From: Unio delphinus
Lineage: Eukaryota > Mollusca > Bivalvia > Unionida > Unionidae
DNA length: 64,000 nt
Assembly (NCBI GenBank): GCA_029339505.1
Contig: JAQISU010000108.1
Location: 19,276,501-19,340,500, forward strand
Direction of reading: 5' to 3'
Shown piece after piece: positions 12,777 through 22,745 of the stretch (positions are counted from its first letter, which is position 1; each line of letters opens with the position of its first letter). The position numbers were made by a program, and so were the translations under genes. Below the pieces are notes generated by a model. That model did no database searches. It had not been told where the DNA came from and worked only from the letters and a program-made list of their open reading frames with translations.

Positions 12777-14041
12777 CTATTTGTAGCAATCAAAAATAAC
12801 GTGTCCTTTTCTCTTGCAATAGGTACACGTCGGAAAAGACAAGGATATAGAATCAAGCTTCTCTGAAGTTTGATTTTTAAATGTTGTGCTAGTTTGTGTT
12901 TTAAAAGGGCTGGTATTAGGCAGAAATATTTTTCTGCCAGAAGACTGTTGAGTAGAAGTCTTGTTAACAAAATTAACTTTATGTGTCAAAGAATATTCAT
13001 CAGCAGCTCTAGCAGCATTCTCCAAGGTTTCAACCCTATGCTCATCAAGATAAGATTTAACCTCACTATGGACACAGTTTTTGAACTCTTTTATTAATAT
13101 CATTTGCTTGAGATTTTAATAATCTTGTTCGACTTTCTTGGCAAAGCTCCGTCTATCAAACAACTGCTCTTTTTCTCTAGCAAACTCGACATGAGTTTAT
13201 CCAGCTTCTTTTCTGTAATTTCTGAATTTGTGCCGATAAGCTTCAGGGACTAACTCATAATCCCTTAAAATGCATTCTTTAACTACATCATAATCACTAC
13301 TTTGCTGAACAGACAGTGAAGTGTAAATCTCACTAGCCTTACCAATAAGTACACATTGCAATAACCGAGTCCAATGCACCCTTGGCCACTTTAAATGTTC
13401 TGCAAGTTTTTCAAAATGAATGAAGTATTTGTCTACTTCTTTTTCGCTGTAAGGGGGCACTAATCTAATATTCCTTGCTAAATCAAAACTTAAATTTGGA
13501 TTTGAAGTATGAAGGTGTTTTTCACTTGCCAGCTCTAATTCTTTCATTCTACATTGATATTCACTTTCTTCCTTCTCTCTCTCTTTATCAATTTGTTCAT
13601 CTTGTAACCGAATGTGCATCTGCTCTTTTTCATATTGTAATTGTCTTTCTTTCTCCTCTTTGTCATATTGTAACTGTCTTTCTTTCTCCTCTTTGTCATA
13701 TTGTAATTGTCTTTCTTTCTCCCTTTCCTGTCTCTCTCTCTCCCTTTCTTGAAATTCCAGCTTCTTCAACTCTAATTCAGTCTTGAATTCTAATTCTAAT
13801 TTCTTCACTTTTATGTCAGAGTCTGATGCAGACGTACTGACCGAAATCAAAGTACTTTTTTCCAAAACATCTTTTCTACCAAATATTGGACCAAAATCTT
13901 TTTGATATCTTATTTCGTTAAAGATGCCTTGACTTCAGAAAGATCATATTTTCTGGCAAGTTTAATCAACTCATCTTTTTTGAAAAGATATAATTGCTCC
14001 TGAGTAGGATTAGAAAGAAATATTTCTTCTTTAGATCTCAT
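12777..14041 (-). pseudogene. Gypsy Gag with SCAN-like capsid region and CCHC knuckle
   Basis: The likely start is ATG at 14041 (MRSKEEIFLSNPTQEQLYLF). A long charged coiled-coil follows, with a three-fold internal repeat (QLQYDKEEKER). Then comes a capsid-like segment (FIHFEKLAEHLKWPRVHWTR, and SSDYDVVKECILRDYELVPE) resembling SCAN/Gypsy capsid domains. The C-terminal zinc knuckle is CTYCKRKGHVIFDC. Frames change near 13860 and 13150, so the gene is broken. Its position next to the 5' LTR and primer-binding site fits Gag. Confidence 0.8.
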
Positions 14042-14158
14042 TTTAATACAAGCCTGTCAATCTCACTAAAGATTTTTTTAAAAAAAAAACTAGGGGTATT
14101 CAAATTTTAAACAAACGTTTTCTGAAAAACAATTCTAGCCAAATTCCAGTTGATCCCA

Positions 14159-14176
14159 ATCCCGGATGAGCCCCCA
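14159..14176 (-). promoter_or_regulatory. Primer-binding site, proline-tRNA-like
   Basis: Just inside the 5' LTR the minus strand reads TGGGGGCTCATCCGGGAT. This differs by one base from the 18-nt proline-tRNA primer site known from murine leukaemia-type and many Gypsy elements. It sits seven bases from the LTR edge. Confidence 0.7.
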
Positions 14177-14183
14177 ATTTCTA

Positions 14184-14978
14184 TGTTACGTGATTAGGCT
14201 TGAATAAACAGTAACATAGAAAGAATGAAAATAACAAACTTGTAAAACTTAATAAACAATTTATTAAGCAAAAATGTTTGTCAGAAAAGAAAAATAAACT
14301 TACGATTTTAAGAATCAATTCCAAAATTAATCCAAAATAATTCAATATATTATCCACTAGAGAAATTGCAAACGTCCTGGTACTAAAATGTGCAAATAAT
14401 TCTAAGTTCGAATCTCAGCGAAGTATCCAATATGGAAGACGATGTCACTTGATGAAGTCAGTTCTTGATAATAAAAGTCTATGAGCAGAATTCTTTTCCA
14501 GATAAATAACAAAATAATTCCTCTTGATCCAAACGAATTGACATAATTTCCAGTAAAAGGTAATTTATAATAACTCAAAAAGTCACAACTTAATATTCTA
14601 AAAGCCCAACTTCTACTAAATAGCTCGCTCCAAAACATAGTTTATATAGCTGTTTTTACGTAAACAAGAAAGGGGTCACGATCTTCTAGAATCTCTCAGA
14701 ACAAATTTACGTTCAAGAAACCACGTAAACACCGTATGACCCAACTAAAATAGAAAGATGTTTATACAAAACTCCATAATGTCCATGGAACCAACCAATC
14801 ATTTTAAAAGCTTGTTTACAACTCAGAAGCCAGGTCAGAAATGAGGTCAACACCTGCTGTTTATTCTGTAAAGTACAGGTCCCCCCATGAACGAATCTTT
14901 AAGCTTAAAATGACAAATTTCAATCTAACAAACAGACAATACAAATAAATACAAATGACATATTAAATATACGTAACA
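14184..14978 (-). repeat. 5' LTR of the Gypsy element
   Basis: On the + strand it starts TGTTACG and ends CGTAACA, a short inverted terminal match of the TG...CA type, and it is 795 bp long. The first 258 bp match the truncated LTR at 11305-11557. The frame at 14402-14638 is not a gene. Confidence 0.8.
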
Positions 14979-15420
14979 ATATAAGTATATCAAAGAAGAA
15001 ACAAAAGCAGCTGCAGAGGTTAGTACACACTTACTATAGATGATTGAGTTAGTCAAAGGACGTCGAAGAACTTGAAGAGCATACCACCAAATAATCACCT
15101 CCATCACCCAAGTACAAGTCAATGATAGCAACGCGGAGCAGCATATTTATGAAGAAGGTCATCGGTGGATTTTTGAAGATCCCATCCGTGCAGGTTTGTT
15201 TGCTTTCACAGATTGTAGAAGTATAGTGAAAAAAGAACCATCACAAGAACCGTTTGTGTCAAGTGGGTATACAGGACATTTACTGGTGATATTTTATTTC
15301 AGAAATATAATTATATACTTTCTTTGGCTAAAACTGGACAAATTCTTGAAGCAAGGCAAGAGATTATCGTTGTATGTAGCTCTTGTACTGGGTAAAATTA
15401 ACCACTAAAACTAAGAAAAA
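14979..15420 (+). pseudogene. Continuation of gene family 'C' beyond the LTR insertion
   Basis: Immediately after the LTR a + strand frame reads YKYIKEETKAAAEV. Past a stop and shifts it reads EQHIYEEGHRWIFEDPIRAG, then LFAFTDCRSIVKKEPSQEPF, then after another shift GQILEARQEIIVVCSSC. The style is acidic and Lys/Glu-rich, continuous with the part left of the insertion. Several stops show it is dead. I do not know the function. Confidence 0.45.
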
Positions 15421-15599
15421 GGAATATTCGGATGAAGCAGTCGTAACTCAAATAAAATGCGCATCACACATGCCTCCACCAATACAAATTACACGTACAA
15501 ATGTGCACAAACACCAGAAGTTCAATATACACATGATATGTGTAAAATGGAAGACTAATCACATTGGATATACGAAGAAGGTGCAAAGGTTTTTAAGGT

Positions 15600-16760
15600 A
15601 CAGTTGCTAAAACTAAACTCACAAAACAAGAAGGCTTGAGTATGAGATTCTAACGATCGTGCTGACCGACTAAGGTCACTTATGCGATCAGTTCGTGTTG
15701 ATCGCAATGCACCAGAAGTCATTGACGAAGTCGCATCGATTTGCCCAACTACCAATGACATCATTTACAGAACACTTATTGTGAGCCAATAAATGACCTT
15801 GTTGAAGATATTTTACATCTGTTAACGTGTAGAATCAAGCACGCATGAGATTGCACTAACAGTGCGGAGAGTTTATTACAGTCGACTTAATGTCCGTTTA
15901 CTTCAGGTTGGTGGTCTGCCTGAAAACAACTCGCTTGTATTTTGAATAGATAAAGGTGAAACCTGGGAAAACTTTGAACTTTCGGCAGGCGCACATGACA
16001 TCGAAAGGATCAGTGAAGAAATTAATTGGAGAATTTTGTTGTTGACTAGCAAGGACTAAACAATCTTCTTATGCGCGAATGTATACGCGCTCAGTTATGT
16101 TACCTTGATTATATATGCACACTGCACCGTTACCAATAAGATCAGATTTAGGTTGGCCTGACAATATTTCAGATGACAAGAGTTTTGTGCACGTAGCATC
16201 ATATAGCGCCTACCGTTTAATTACCTAAACGATATAGACCAGTTTAATATGTGACGCCGTCTGTATTAGTTAAGAACGCACGCCTGAAACAACAAGCGTG
16301 TCAGTTAAGGGTTATATACTGTATTGGTGTTCTCCAACCGTGGACCCAGGTGATTTGATATCAATTACGGCCGTGGTACCCGTGTATCTTACATGTCAAT
16401 AATCGTTTTACCTTGTGGATTAAGAGGGGCAAGTTTGTTGACCTGCGCGGTGTCGGTAAAACTATACATTAGATATTGAAGTGATATTAAATGCTAGAAC
16501 AGTCGTACGTGAACATATGAGACCCGTGCGTCTCGAGAACACCCGTTTACGATGCATCTTGCGGACACACGAGTAAAACAAAATGGTATTTGACAACTTG
16601 CAAAGTATTTCAAGTTGTTTTGCTGTTAAACGCCTAAAATTTGATTGCACTACCAGGAGGAAAATCACACTGGGAATACTTTTATAATGACGAGGTGGCA
16701 TTCACCGATGTACCCGCTCTGCTGAAGTTCAAAGACGAATATTTTATACCAAGAAGATAA
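15600..16760 (+). pseudogene. Decayed coding DNA, unknown family ('E')
   Basis: Stretches in changing frames look protein-like: DRLRSLMRSVRVDRNAPEVI with DEVASICPTTNDIIYRTL, then KGETWENFELSAGAHDIERI, then YSPTVDPGDLIS-like and GKFVDLRG segments, and finally DEVAFTDVPALLKFKDEYFI. The middle resembles, from memory only, uncharacterised repeat-associated proteins in cnidarian and bivalve genomes that carry 'LPxGxYEIExI' and 'DLRGE' blocks. No frame stays open beyond about 80 codons. It follows family C on the same strand, so the two may belong to one old element. Confidence 0.35.
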
Positions 16761-17279
16761 AGATCTCGACTGTTAAGGGGTGTAAAAGAGAAAGCACCCC
16801 CAAATGACACTACTAGCAAGTTGTTTGTACATGCAATTCTTTATGCATTAACTTTGAAATCACTTGTAAAACTTGGCTTTAAATGTACTGTGTCGGCGCT
16901 TGGGATTGTAAATCTATTAGTATATTACTGATGCAAGGATAAACCAGGAGACACAATGTTTTCGTTTCTCAAATGTATTTTCAAAGTAAATTATATATTA
17001 TTTATATTGCAAAATTTTTGATCGACGTAGAAACCCTGTTGTACTCTATTTCAGCTGCCATCCACGTGAAATGATCATCAATTTTGTATAACGCCATTGA
17101 CGAAATTCGATACTAAAATGAGCTTACAATGGTGGGATGAATAACCGTTGCATTTATTAGTTTTGTTTTGACGAGATAAAAACATTAAAACGAACACCGC
17201 ATTGCATATTTATCGCGTGATGAGTAAGAGGATGTACAGAACTGGCATTTTTGGAGAATTTATTGTCAGTCAGATGAGA

Positions 17280-17512
17280 CAATAATGCTGTTGCTGTTGT
17301 AGGATTTATCTCCATTTTTCAGCATGATACATGGCGGCCAGTATTAATGGTGGAGGATGAACCCGGGAAAAACCCGGAAAGAACTACCGACCCACGAGAA
17401 GCTACTGGCAAGCTTTATCGCATAAACACATTGGCCGAATCCGAGACTCGAGCCCACGCAGACAGAGGTGAGATGGCAATGATCTGTAACGGGGCCCCAA
17501 CAATAATGCGAA

Positions 17513-17515
<3 letters not shown>
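17280..17515 (-). mobile_element. tRNA-derived SINE, copy 1
   Basis: The block 'ggcggccagtattaatggtggagg ... cccacgagaagctactgg ... gagactcgagcccacgc' recurs at 17636-17752 and 38757-38961. On the minus strand the segment GTGGGCTCGAGTCTC matches a tRNA B box. The + strand left side carries 'ttgctgttgttg', the usual short-repeat 3' tail. It abuts a (TA)n tract. Confidence 0.6.

Positions 17516-17569
<54 letters not shown>
17516..17569. repeat. (TA)n microsatellite
   Basis: Uninterrupted TA dinucleotides at the 5' side (minus strand) of SINE copy 1. Open frames of Tyr-Ile repeats here are not genes. Confidence 0.95.
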
Positions 17570-17574
<5 letters not shown>

Positions 17575-17578
<4 letters not shown>

Positions 17579-17749
17579 TGTTGTTGTTGTCGTAGGGTTC
17601 AACGACAGTTGTCAGCACAATATAGGCTATACATGGCGGCCAGTATAAATGGAGGAGGAAAACCCCGGAAAGAACATCCGACCCACGAGAAGCTACTGGT
17701 AGCTTTCTCACATACCCACATTGGCTGAATCCGAAACTCGAACCCACGC

Positions 17750-17752
<3 letters not shown>
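17575..17752 (-). mobile_element. tRNA-derived SINE, copy 2
   Basis: Same family and orientation as the copy just upstream. It has a 'ttgttattgttgttgttgtcg' tail on the + strand left side and a B-box match (GTGGGTTCGAGTTTC, minus strand) at the right, then another TA repeat where the tRNA-like head should be. The A-box end is lost in both 17-kb copies. Confidence 0.6.

Positions 17753-17834
<82 letters not shown>
17751..17834. repeat. (TA)n microsatellite
   Basis: Eighty-odd bases of pure TA adjoining SINE copy 2. Confidence 0.95.
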
Positions 17835-17838
<4 letters not shown>

Positions 17839-18770
17839 CTCGGAACTATTGGAGCTTAACTAGTTGGATTATATATTTTTGTAACACTGCTTTACATAAA
17901 CGCATCTCTCCTGCCACTACCCCCTCCTCTCAAACAATTAAACTTACTAACTTTCGAAAAATAAAAAATACAAGTCAGTTTGACATGCAAAGACTGTTTC
18001 ATGATCAAAGTCTAATTATCGTACATTAGCCAATGACTCACACGGCGTAAAAGCTGTTGATTAAAATATGACACATTGTACAACGATTATTCAAGAACAT
18101 AAATATTGAATGAATTCTGAAAGCCGAAATCAAGGATAGTAATCCCAAGTGGCACTTTTGTCGATGATAAATGATGAGATGAAGTGAAATGAACAGACAA
18201 TTTACGACATACATTAAAACTTTGTAGGTTTTATACTTCGTTGAATGTATAATGGGATTAAATTGACGTCCGACAGTTCCAGATACGTTTAGTAAGACAG
18301 AGATACGGTTACTCTGAAACATTGCGTCCAAAAAGGAAGAACACTGTTAGCAACATCCTCAAAGGGCAGAAACAACCATGACAGTGACAAATCTCAAGGG
18401 AAGCGGGAGCGATGTCTCGATAAAATCATATTCCAGGACATCACTGGTAAGTAAAATGTAGGTGTAATACATTGTATTTATGTTTATTCAAAGTGTACAA
18501 ATTTATGAGTTATATGTTTAGTATGCTAACAACCTTGTTGTCAGATTTACAATTCACCTCGTGTAGCATTATGTAGATGGATTGTATACATCAGACAATA
18601 AGGTAGTTGGCATAGCAACAGGAAGGTTTAAAAGGTAATGTACTGGTGACTGAGTTAAGACTATTACATGAATGCAAAACTAAAATTATGACATGCAAAA
18701 CATGATCTGATGATATGCGATGACAGTAATAAATAGGGTTTTTATTAATGGAAGGTGAAGATAAAGTTGC
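17835..18770. other. No gene seen; left flank of the Polinton
   Basis: Intergenic DNA without a recognisable frame or repeat. It ends at the 6-bp target duplication of the element that follows. Confidence 0.5.
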
Positions 18771-18776
18771 ACGCAA
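18771..18776. other. Left 6-bp target-site duplication (ACGCAA)
   Basis: ACGCAA directly precedes the left terminal inverted repeat. The same six bases directly follow the right one at 35165-35170. Six-bp duplications are the known signature of Maverick/Polinton integration. Confidence 0.8.
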
Positions 18777-18793
18777 GCAGTAATATGGGCTAC

Positions 18794-19003
18794 TATAGCG
18801 ACAATGGAAAATCCAGTGAAAAAGGGCTTGGGTCACTATAGCGACAAACATAGTGCGGCACTCTAGCGACAAGGGGAATTGAACATAGTGGGTCTATATA
18901 GCGTCAAGGGGAATTTAACATGGGAACTATTTGGGCCTATCTAGCGTCAAGGGAAATTTAACATGGGAAATATTATTCGTATTTGGGACTGGATAGCGAC
19001 AAG
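18794..19003. promoter_or_regulatory. Subterminal repeat array, core TATAGCGACAA
   Basis: The outer 230 bp of the TIR hold six variants of '(c)tatagcg(a/t)caaggg(g)aa', at about 18794, 18837, 18862, 18896, 18937 and 18992, spaced roughly 25-55 bp. The right end has a matching set. Arrays like this at transposon ends are typical binding sites for the integrase or a terminal protein, but that role is inferred. Confidence 0.65.
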
Positions 19004-19880
19004 GGAAATAGAGGCAAAGAAAGCTAATATCTTTTCGAGGTATATGAGTGGCCCTGAAAACAAACCACACAATCTCCTATCAAAACAGAAGGGAAGGAAA
19101 ATAAAATCACACAATCAATCTTCTATACACACAGAAGGAAAGGAAAACAAAACAAGGATAATTAAGAACACCATACATTCTATGTGAAATATATTCATTG
19201 TTTTCATTCATTCATCAATTTAGTAAAATGGTAGTGTGATATTTATTGTCGACTGACTTCTTAACATATTTCAAATTTAAGGGATGTCCTGTGTTTCTCA
19301 GCACACGCTAAAAACAATTTTGCCAAGTTTTAACAAATCTTAGTCGAAGGGAAGAAAAAGCAGCACCAAAATGTGCATTGTTCTATCGACAGTCTAAGCT
19401 GTGTGTTTTGATTTGAAATTCAAAGTTAACCATAGGCAGGGTCATACAGTGCAATGTCACTCGCGTCATTGTTACATTGTTACAATTCTTTCGAACGTGT
19501 GTTTTGGTTCTGGTATTTTTATTTCAAAGTTAGCCATAAGCAGGGTTATACAGTGCAATATCACTCGCATCATGAATGAAATAGTTTTGTATTTGTTTCC
19601 TTTCTAAAAAAAAAAAGGTAGATCTCACGCTTAAAAAAATTTCCGTGACACATTGCAGTGCCAAACATAAAGATGAAACTCCGATAACTGAATTGTACAA
19701 GTTTGTCAATTCAAGATTTTATTTCATCCAACGATTTACTGATTGACTATTTGTAAGGATGTAGCGTTTGAAAAACAAATTACATGACAAACGAAAATTA
19801 TGGTGCCTACTGATTAAAATTTTGGAGAGGTATCTTCAAACGGGATCATATACCATTATGATTTTATTCAAACGTATTAC

Positions 19881-19884
<4 letters not shown>

Positions 19885-19947
<63 letters not shown>
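19885..19947. repeat. (GA)n microsatellite inside the left TIR
   Basis: A GA tract followed by GAA repeats, mirrored by a GAA/CT tract at 33940-34005 in the right TIR. Confidence 0.95.
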
Positions 19948-19950
<3 letters not shown>

Positions 19951-21384
19951 GAGAAGAAGAAGAAGAGAGAGAGACTATGTTATACCTACTTTTAAAAAGA
20001 ATCAGGACACTTACGCTTGTTTTTGTGGTATATTTTCCATTAAAAAAAATTCAAAGAAACATACATCCCACTTAGAAAATCAAATCCATAAGAAAGGTCC
20101 ACGATTTTAAAATATCACCAGAGTAAACCGATGACAAATACGACTAAAATGTTCTGACAAAATAGTTAATCCAAATACGCTGTGATGTATTTGACTATAA
20201 AATTGACATAATTTTTGTGGGATCGCCCAGGGTACGATTGTTCTTGCTTTAGTTTGACTTCTTTTTTATATAAATAATCTAGCGGTGAAACACGACCTAT
20301 CTCGAAACTAGGTGAAGAGCTACTGAAGTCAATTCGAAGTGAACGCGGTAAGAAAATTAATCTAGCCAATGAAATTGTTTATGATGAGTGATGCAATGTT
20401 TTGTACGAAGGTATGGCAAAATAATAAATACGCTCTCAAGTTGTTCCCATTGCAGTGCAGACTGGAATGTGAACTTAAATCCCTCCGTTGTTTATTGTAA
20501 CATTTCTTCTTACCACATCAACTACTGAATGGTAACAGTACTCGTACCATTCCTTTTTACCACATCAGCTACTGAACGGTCAGAGTACTGGTTCGCATTT
20601 TGAAAATAACAATTTATTTGTATCTCATTTAAACATTTTGACGTACACACTCACATCGGTATAGTCAGGAGTGGTGCAGTATTAAGTGGCATGGATTTTT
20701 GTTTCTTTTTTTTTCTTTTCTTTTCAAACTTGTGAATCTGGGATTTTGTACGAATAAACGAAGCAAGTTCAGTGAACCTCAACGATAAAAACCCATGTTG
20801 TCTGTCTATTGATATAAATATTTACATAAAAAACAATATGATCTGCAAAACACAAAGATATACGGCAAACATGATTAGAATGAACACAACAACACCTAAC
20901 TAGTAACAAAGAGATGTTTTTCTTCACGTCCGCGTAACTTAGAGTTTCAATCCTCTTTCAAGACAAACTTGATATCCTTTTGTTAGCGTGAAATTAAAAT
21001 ACTGAAAAAAAACTTAAGCGCTTTGCTATAGACTATAGTATATGTAATTTCAGCAACAAACTAAACAACATAAATACCGTTACAAATGGTCTATTAAAAA
21101 AGAATTGCGTTTAAAAATATAATTAAAGATTAACGATGGCTAAGCAATAAAACCGAATTTAAGAAAGGTAATGACATTTGTATATAGGCCTCTCACTTTG
21201 ATATTGTATGGGGATGTAATCTGCCATGTATTAACAGCTTGAAAAAAGGTATACGCAAAGAGAAACCTCAATTGAAGCTGACTTTTTCAGATTTATTCCT
21301 TCTTTTTTTTTTTTTGAGAACACACATAAACACTATTCAAGGGTGGAACAGGGAAAATACACATATCAAAGCAAACCTTACAAT

Positions 21385-22078
21385 TCACACACAGGCAGAA
21401 GCCAAAACACAAATCTACTAATCACACGATAGAAAAAAGTATGTGTAAGTGTCAAAAGCTAAAGCCATGTAAAGCCATGTAACTTTTGTACGGTTTGTAA
21501 CCTTCCAGTTGGGATAATGTGAAATATCATAAATTATTATCACAAATAGAATTGAAACATAGCATGCTTGACAGTTGTTGATTATATAGATCCACTAAAC
21601 TTCACAACTTGCTTGCGCTGTCTCATACTTTGGTCTCGGGAAGGATCCCTTTGTAGGTGTAGCAACTGTGGTAAGAGTAGAAGTCGTTGTCGCTGCTGTC
21701 AAAAAAGAGTAGATTATTTTAAAAAATGGATCTAGTATTTTCTATTTTTTAAAAAAACAAGGAAAGAAATACAGTTGTTGGTAGATATCGTGGTCAGCAA
21801 CAAAGTAAAAGTGACAGATAATGAGACATCGTAGTCGAGAAGCGTACTTCTGGAGTACGTAAGTGTCCTAACGTCACAGTACCTTCTCAATCACTCTTGA
21901 TGCAAAAGCAATGCCATCTCCGCGTGAGACCATGCGGCTACTATACTACGGATGTAATTCAATCCAAAGTAACCTCCTGGTAATTTCACCGTATCTGTAT
22001 CGAAATGAACTTGTGAAAGACGAATATTCGTTCCCTGTGCGCTTGCCTGAATACTTTAACTTTAAAAGTTGATTCTAA
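21385..22078. other. Polinton left internal region, mostly without a gene
   Basis: Between the TIR and the BIR remnant only one short protein-like stretch is visible. At 21601-21734 a + strand frame ends in a Cys-rich tail (REGSLCRCSNCGKSRSRCRC, then CQ) before a TAG. The pattern of paired cysteines vaguely resembles the C-terminal zinc-binding region of P2X7-type and mobile-element proteins, but the spacing is not convincing. I see no DNA polymerase motif on either strand here. Confidence 0.3.
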
Positions 22079-22294
22079 ACTTTCAAAGAAAACTGGCCAA
22101 CATATCTACCTGGACCGACTCCTGAAGAATTAGCCAGAGCCAGATTTGTCTACTTGGGCGAAGGGGATAAAGTCAAGCGTTTCAGTTGTGGTGTGTCAAT
22201 TTACGAGTGGGAACAGAAAGATTCCGCTTACCTGGAACATACTCGATGGTCTCCGAATTGTCAATACCTACCTTTAGTGGGACTTAGTGATTGA
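22079..22294 (+). pseudogene. BIR (inhibitor-of-apoptosis) domain, damaged
   Basis: The frame reads a nearly full BIR domain: TFKENWP at its start, ELARARFVYLGEGDKVKRF, then SCG, YEWEQKDSAYLEHTRWSPNC and a stop. In the known family this fold binds one zinc through Cys-x2-Cys, His and Cys, and blocks caspases or mediates partner binding. Here the second Cys (FSC), the His (LEH) and the last Cys (SPNC) are present. The first ligand is Arg (KRF), a one-base change from the usual Cys. Two in-frame stops lie immediately upstream, so no start is visible. There is no RING domain. It sits at the left of the Polinton gene block, on the same strand, where an accessory host-interaction gene would fit. 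Identity is secure; that it belonged to the element rather than landing there later is inference. Confidence 0.85.
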
Positions 22295-22462
22295 AAGTGA
22301 TAATACTGTACCATGTCGTTTAACAAACCAGTTTGGCTTGGAGACAAACCTAGTCCAGTATATAAACCCTCTTAAAAAAAATATTCAAGGATCACCACAC
22401 AAATTGCAAGAGAAAATCTACAGGGAAGTTTGGCAGGGACTTGTACATAAAAATCTCAATGG

Positions 22463-22684
22463 GTGACTGTAGAGCTTTTGTGTCGTGAAATTCACAAGAG
22501 GAAAGTGACAAAAATCAACCAACGTGTCAGATTTCTCTGGATCAAGTCTACCTTCCACAGATTCCAATTTAGATCGTTTACATCTGAAGATTATTTGATC
22601 ATTCTTAACCGTTACTCTGAATGGCAGTGGTCCGAAATTACACGTTATATTAATCACTTTCGCTTTTGGAGAAGATTTAAATAA
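22463..22684 (+). CDS. Small basic ORF, unknown
   Basis: A 73-codon open frame rich in Arg, Phe, Trp and Tyr (for example YSEWQWSEITRYINHFRFWR) lies between the BIR remnant and the next ORF, on the element's coding strand. The start at 22463 is not preceded by an obvious signal and no family is recognised. The overlapping minus-strand frame is no better. It may be a remnant of a longer gene. Confidence 0.25.
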   Translation: MTVELLCREIHKRKVTKINQRVRFLWIKSTFHRFQFRSFTSEDYLIILNRYSEWQWSEITRYINHFRFWRRFK

Positions 22685-22745
22685 TTATGTGCAGAATATA
22701 CACTTTTGGTCTTCGACAAAAAAAGAAGTATAAAATAGAACTACC

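Larger units (their letters stand above)
11305..14978 (-). mobile_element. Ty3/Gypsy LTR retrotransposon, internally deleted
   Basis: The element reads on the minus strand. The 5' LTR (14184-14978) and truncated 3' LTR (11305-11557) share about 250 bp of clear identity and begin TGTTACG on the + strand. A primer-binding site, Gag with a zinc knuckle, a retropepsin DTGAS motif and the integrase zinc-binding domain follow in order. Reverse transcriptase, RNase H, the integrase catalytic core and about 540 bp of the 3' LTR are missing, so it cannot move by itself. It sits inside gene family C. The flanks (GTAT left, ATAT right) could be a 4-bp target duplication with one change, and removing the element would let the C frame read on. 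That is inference. Confidence 0.85.
18777..21384 (+). repeat. Left terminal inverted repeat (~2.6 kb)
   Basis: It reads inward from GCAGTAATATGGG and matches the reverse complement of 32510-35164 throughout. Matching landmarks include the GA tract (19885-19947 against CT at 33955-34005), 'gggtacgattgttcttgc' near 20230 against its complement near 33655, and 'aacctcaattgaagctgactttttcag' near 21265 against 32590-32615. Point changes and small indels are frequent. Open frames within it are mirrored in the right repeat and show no domain, so I treat them as non-coding. Confidence 0.9.

Noticed and set aside
17721..17850. Open frames of Tyr-Ile repeats
   Set aside because: They translate (TA)n on either strand and have no other sequence character.
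18777..21384. ORFs within the left TIR as accessory Polinton genes
   Set aside because: They are mirrored in the right arm but with frame-breaking indels and no domain-like content, so I treat the repeats as non-coding.
21601..21734. P2X7-like Cys-rich C-terminal domain
   Set aside because: Paired cysteines are suggestive but spacing and surrounding residues do not match well enough; mentioned only as a possibility.
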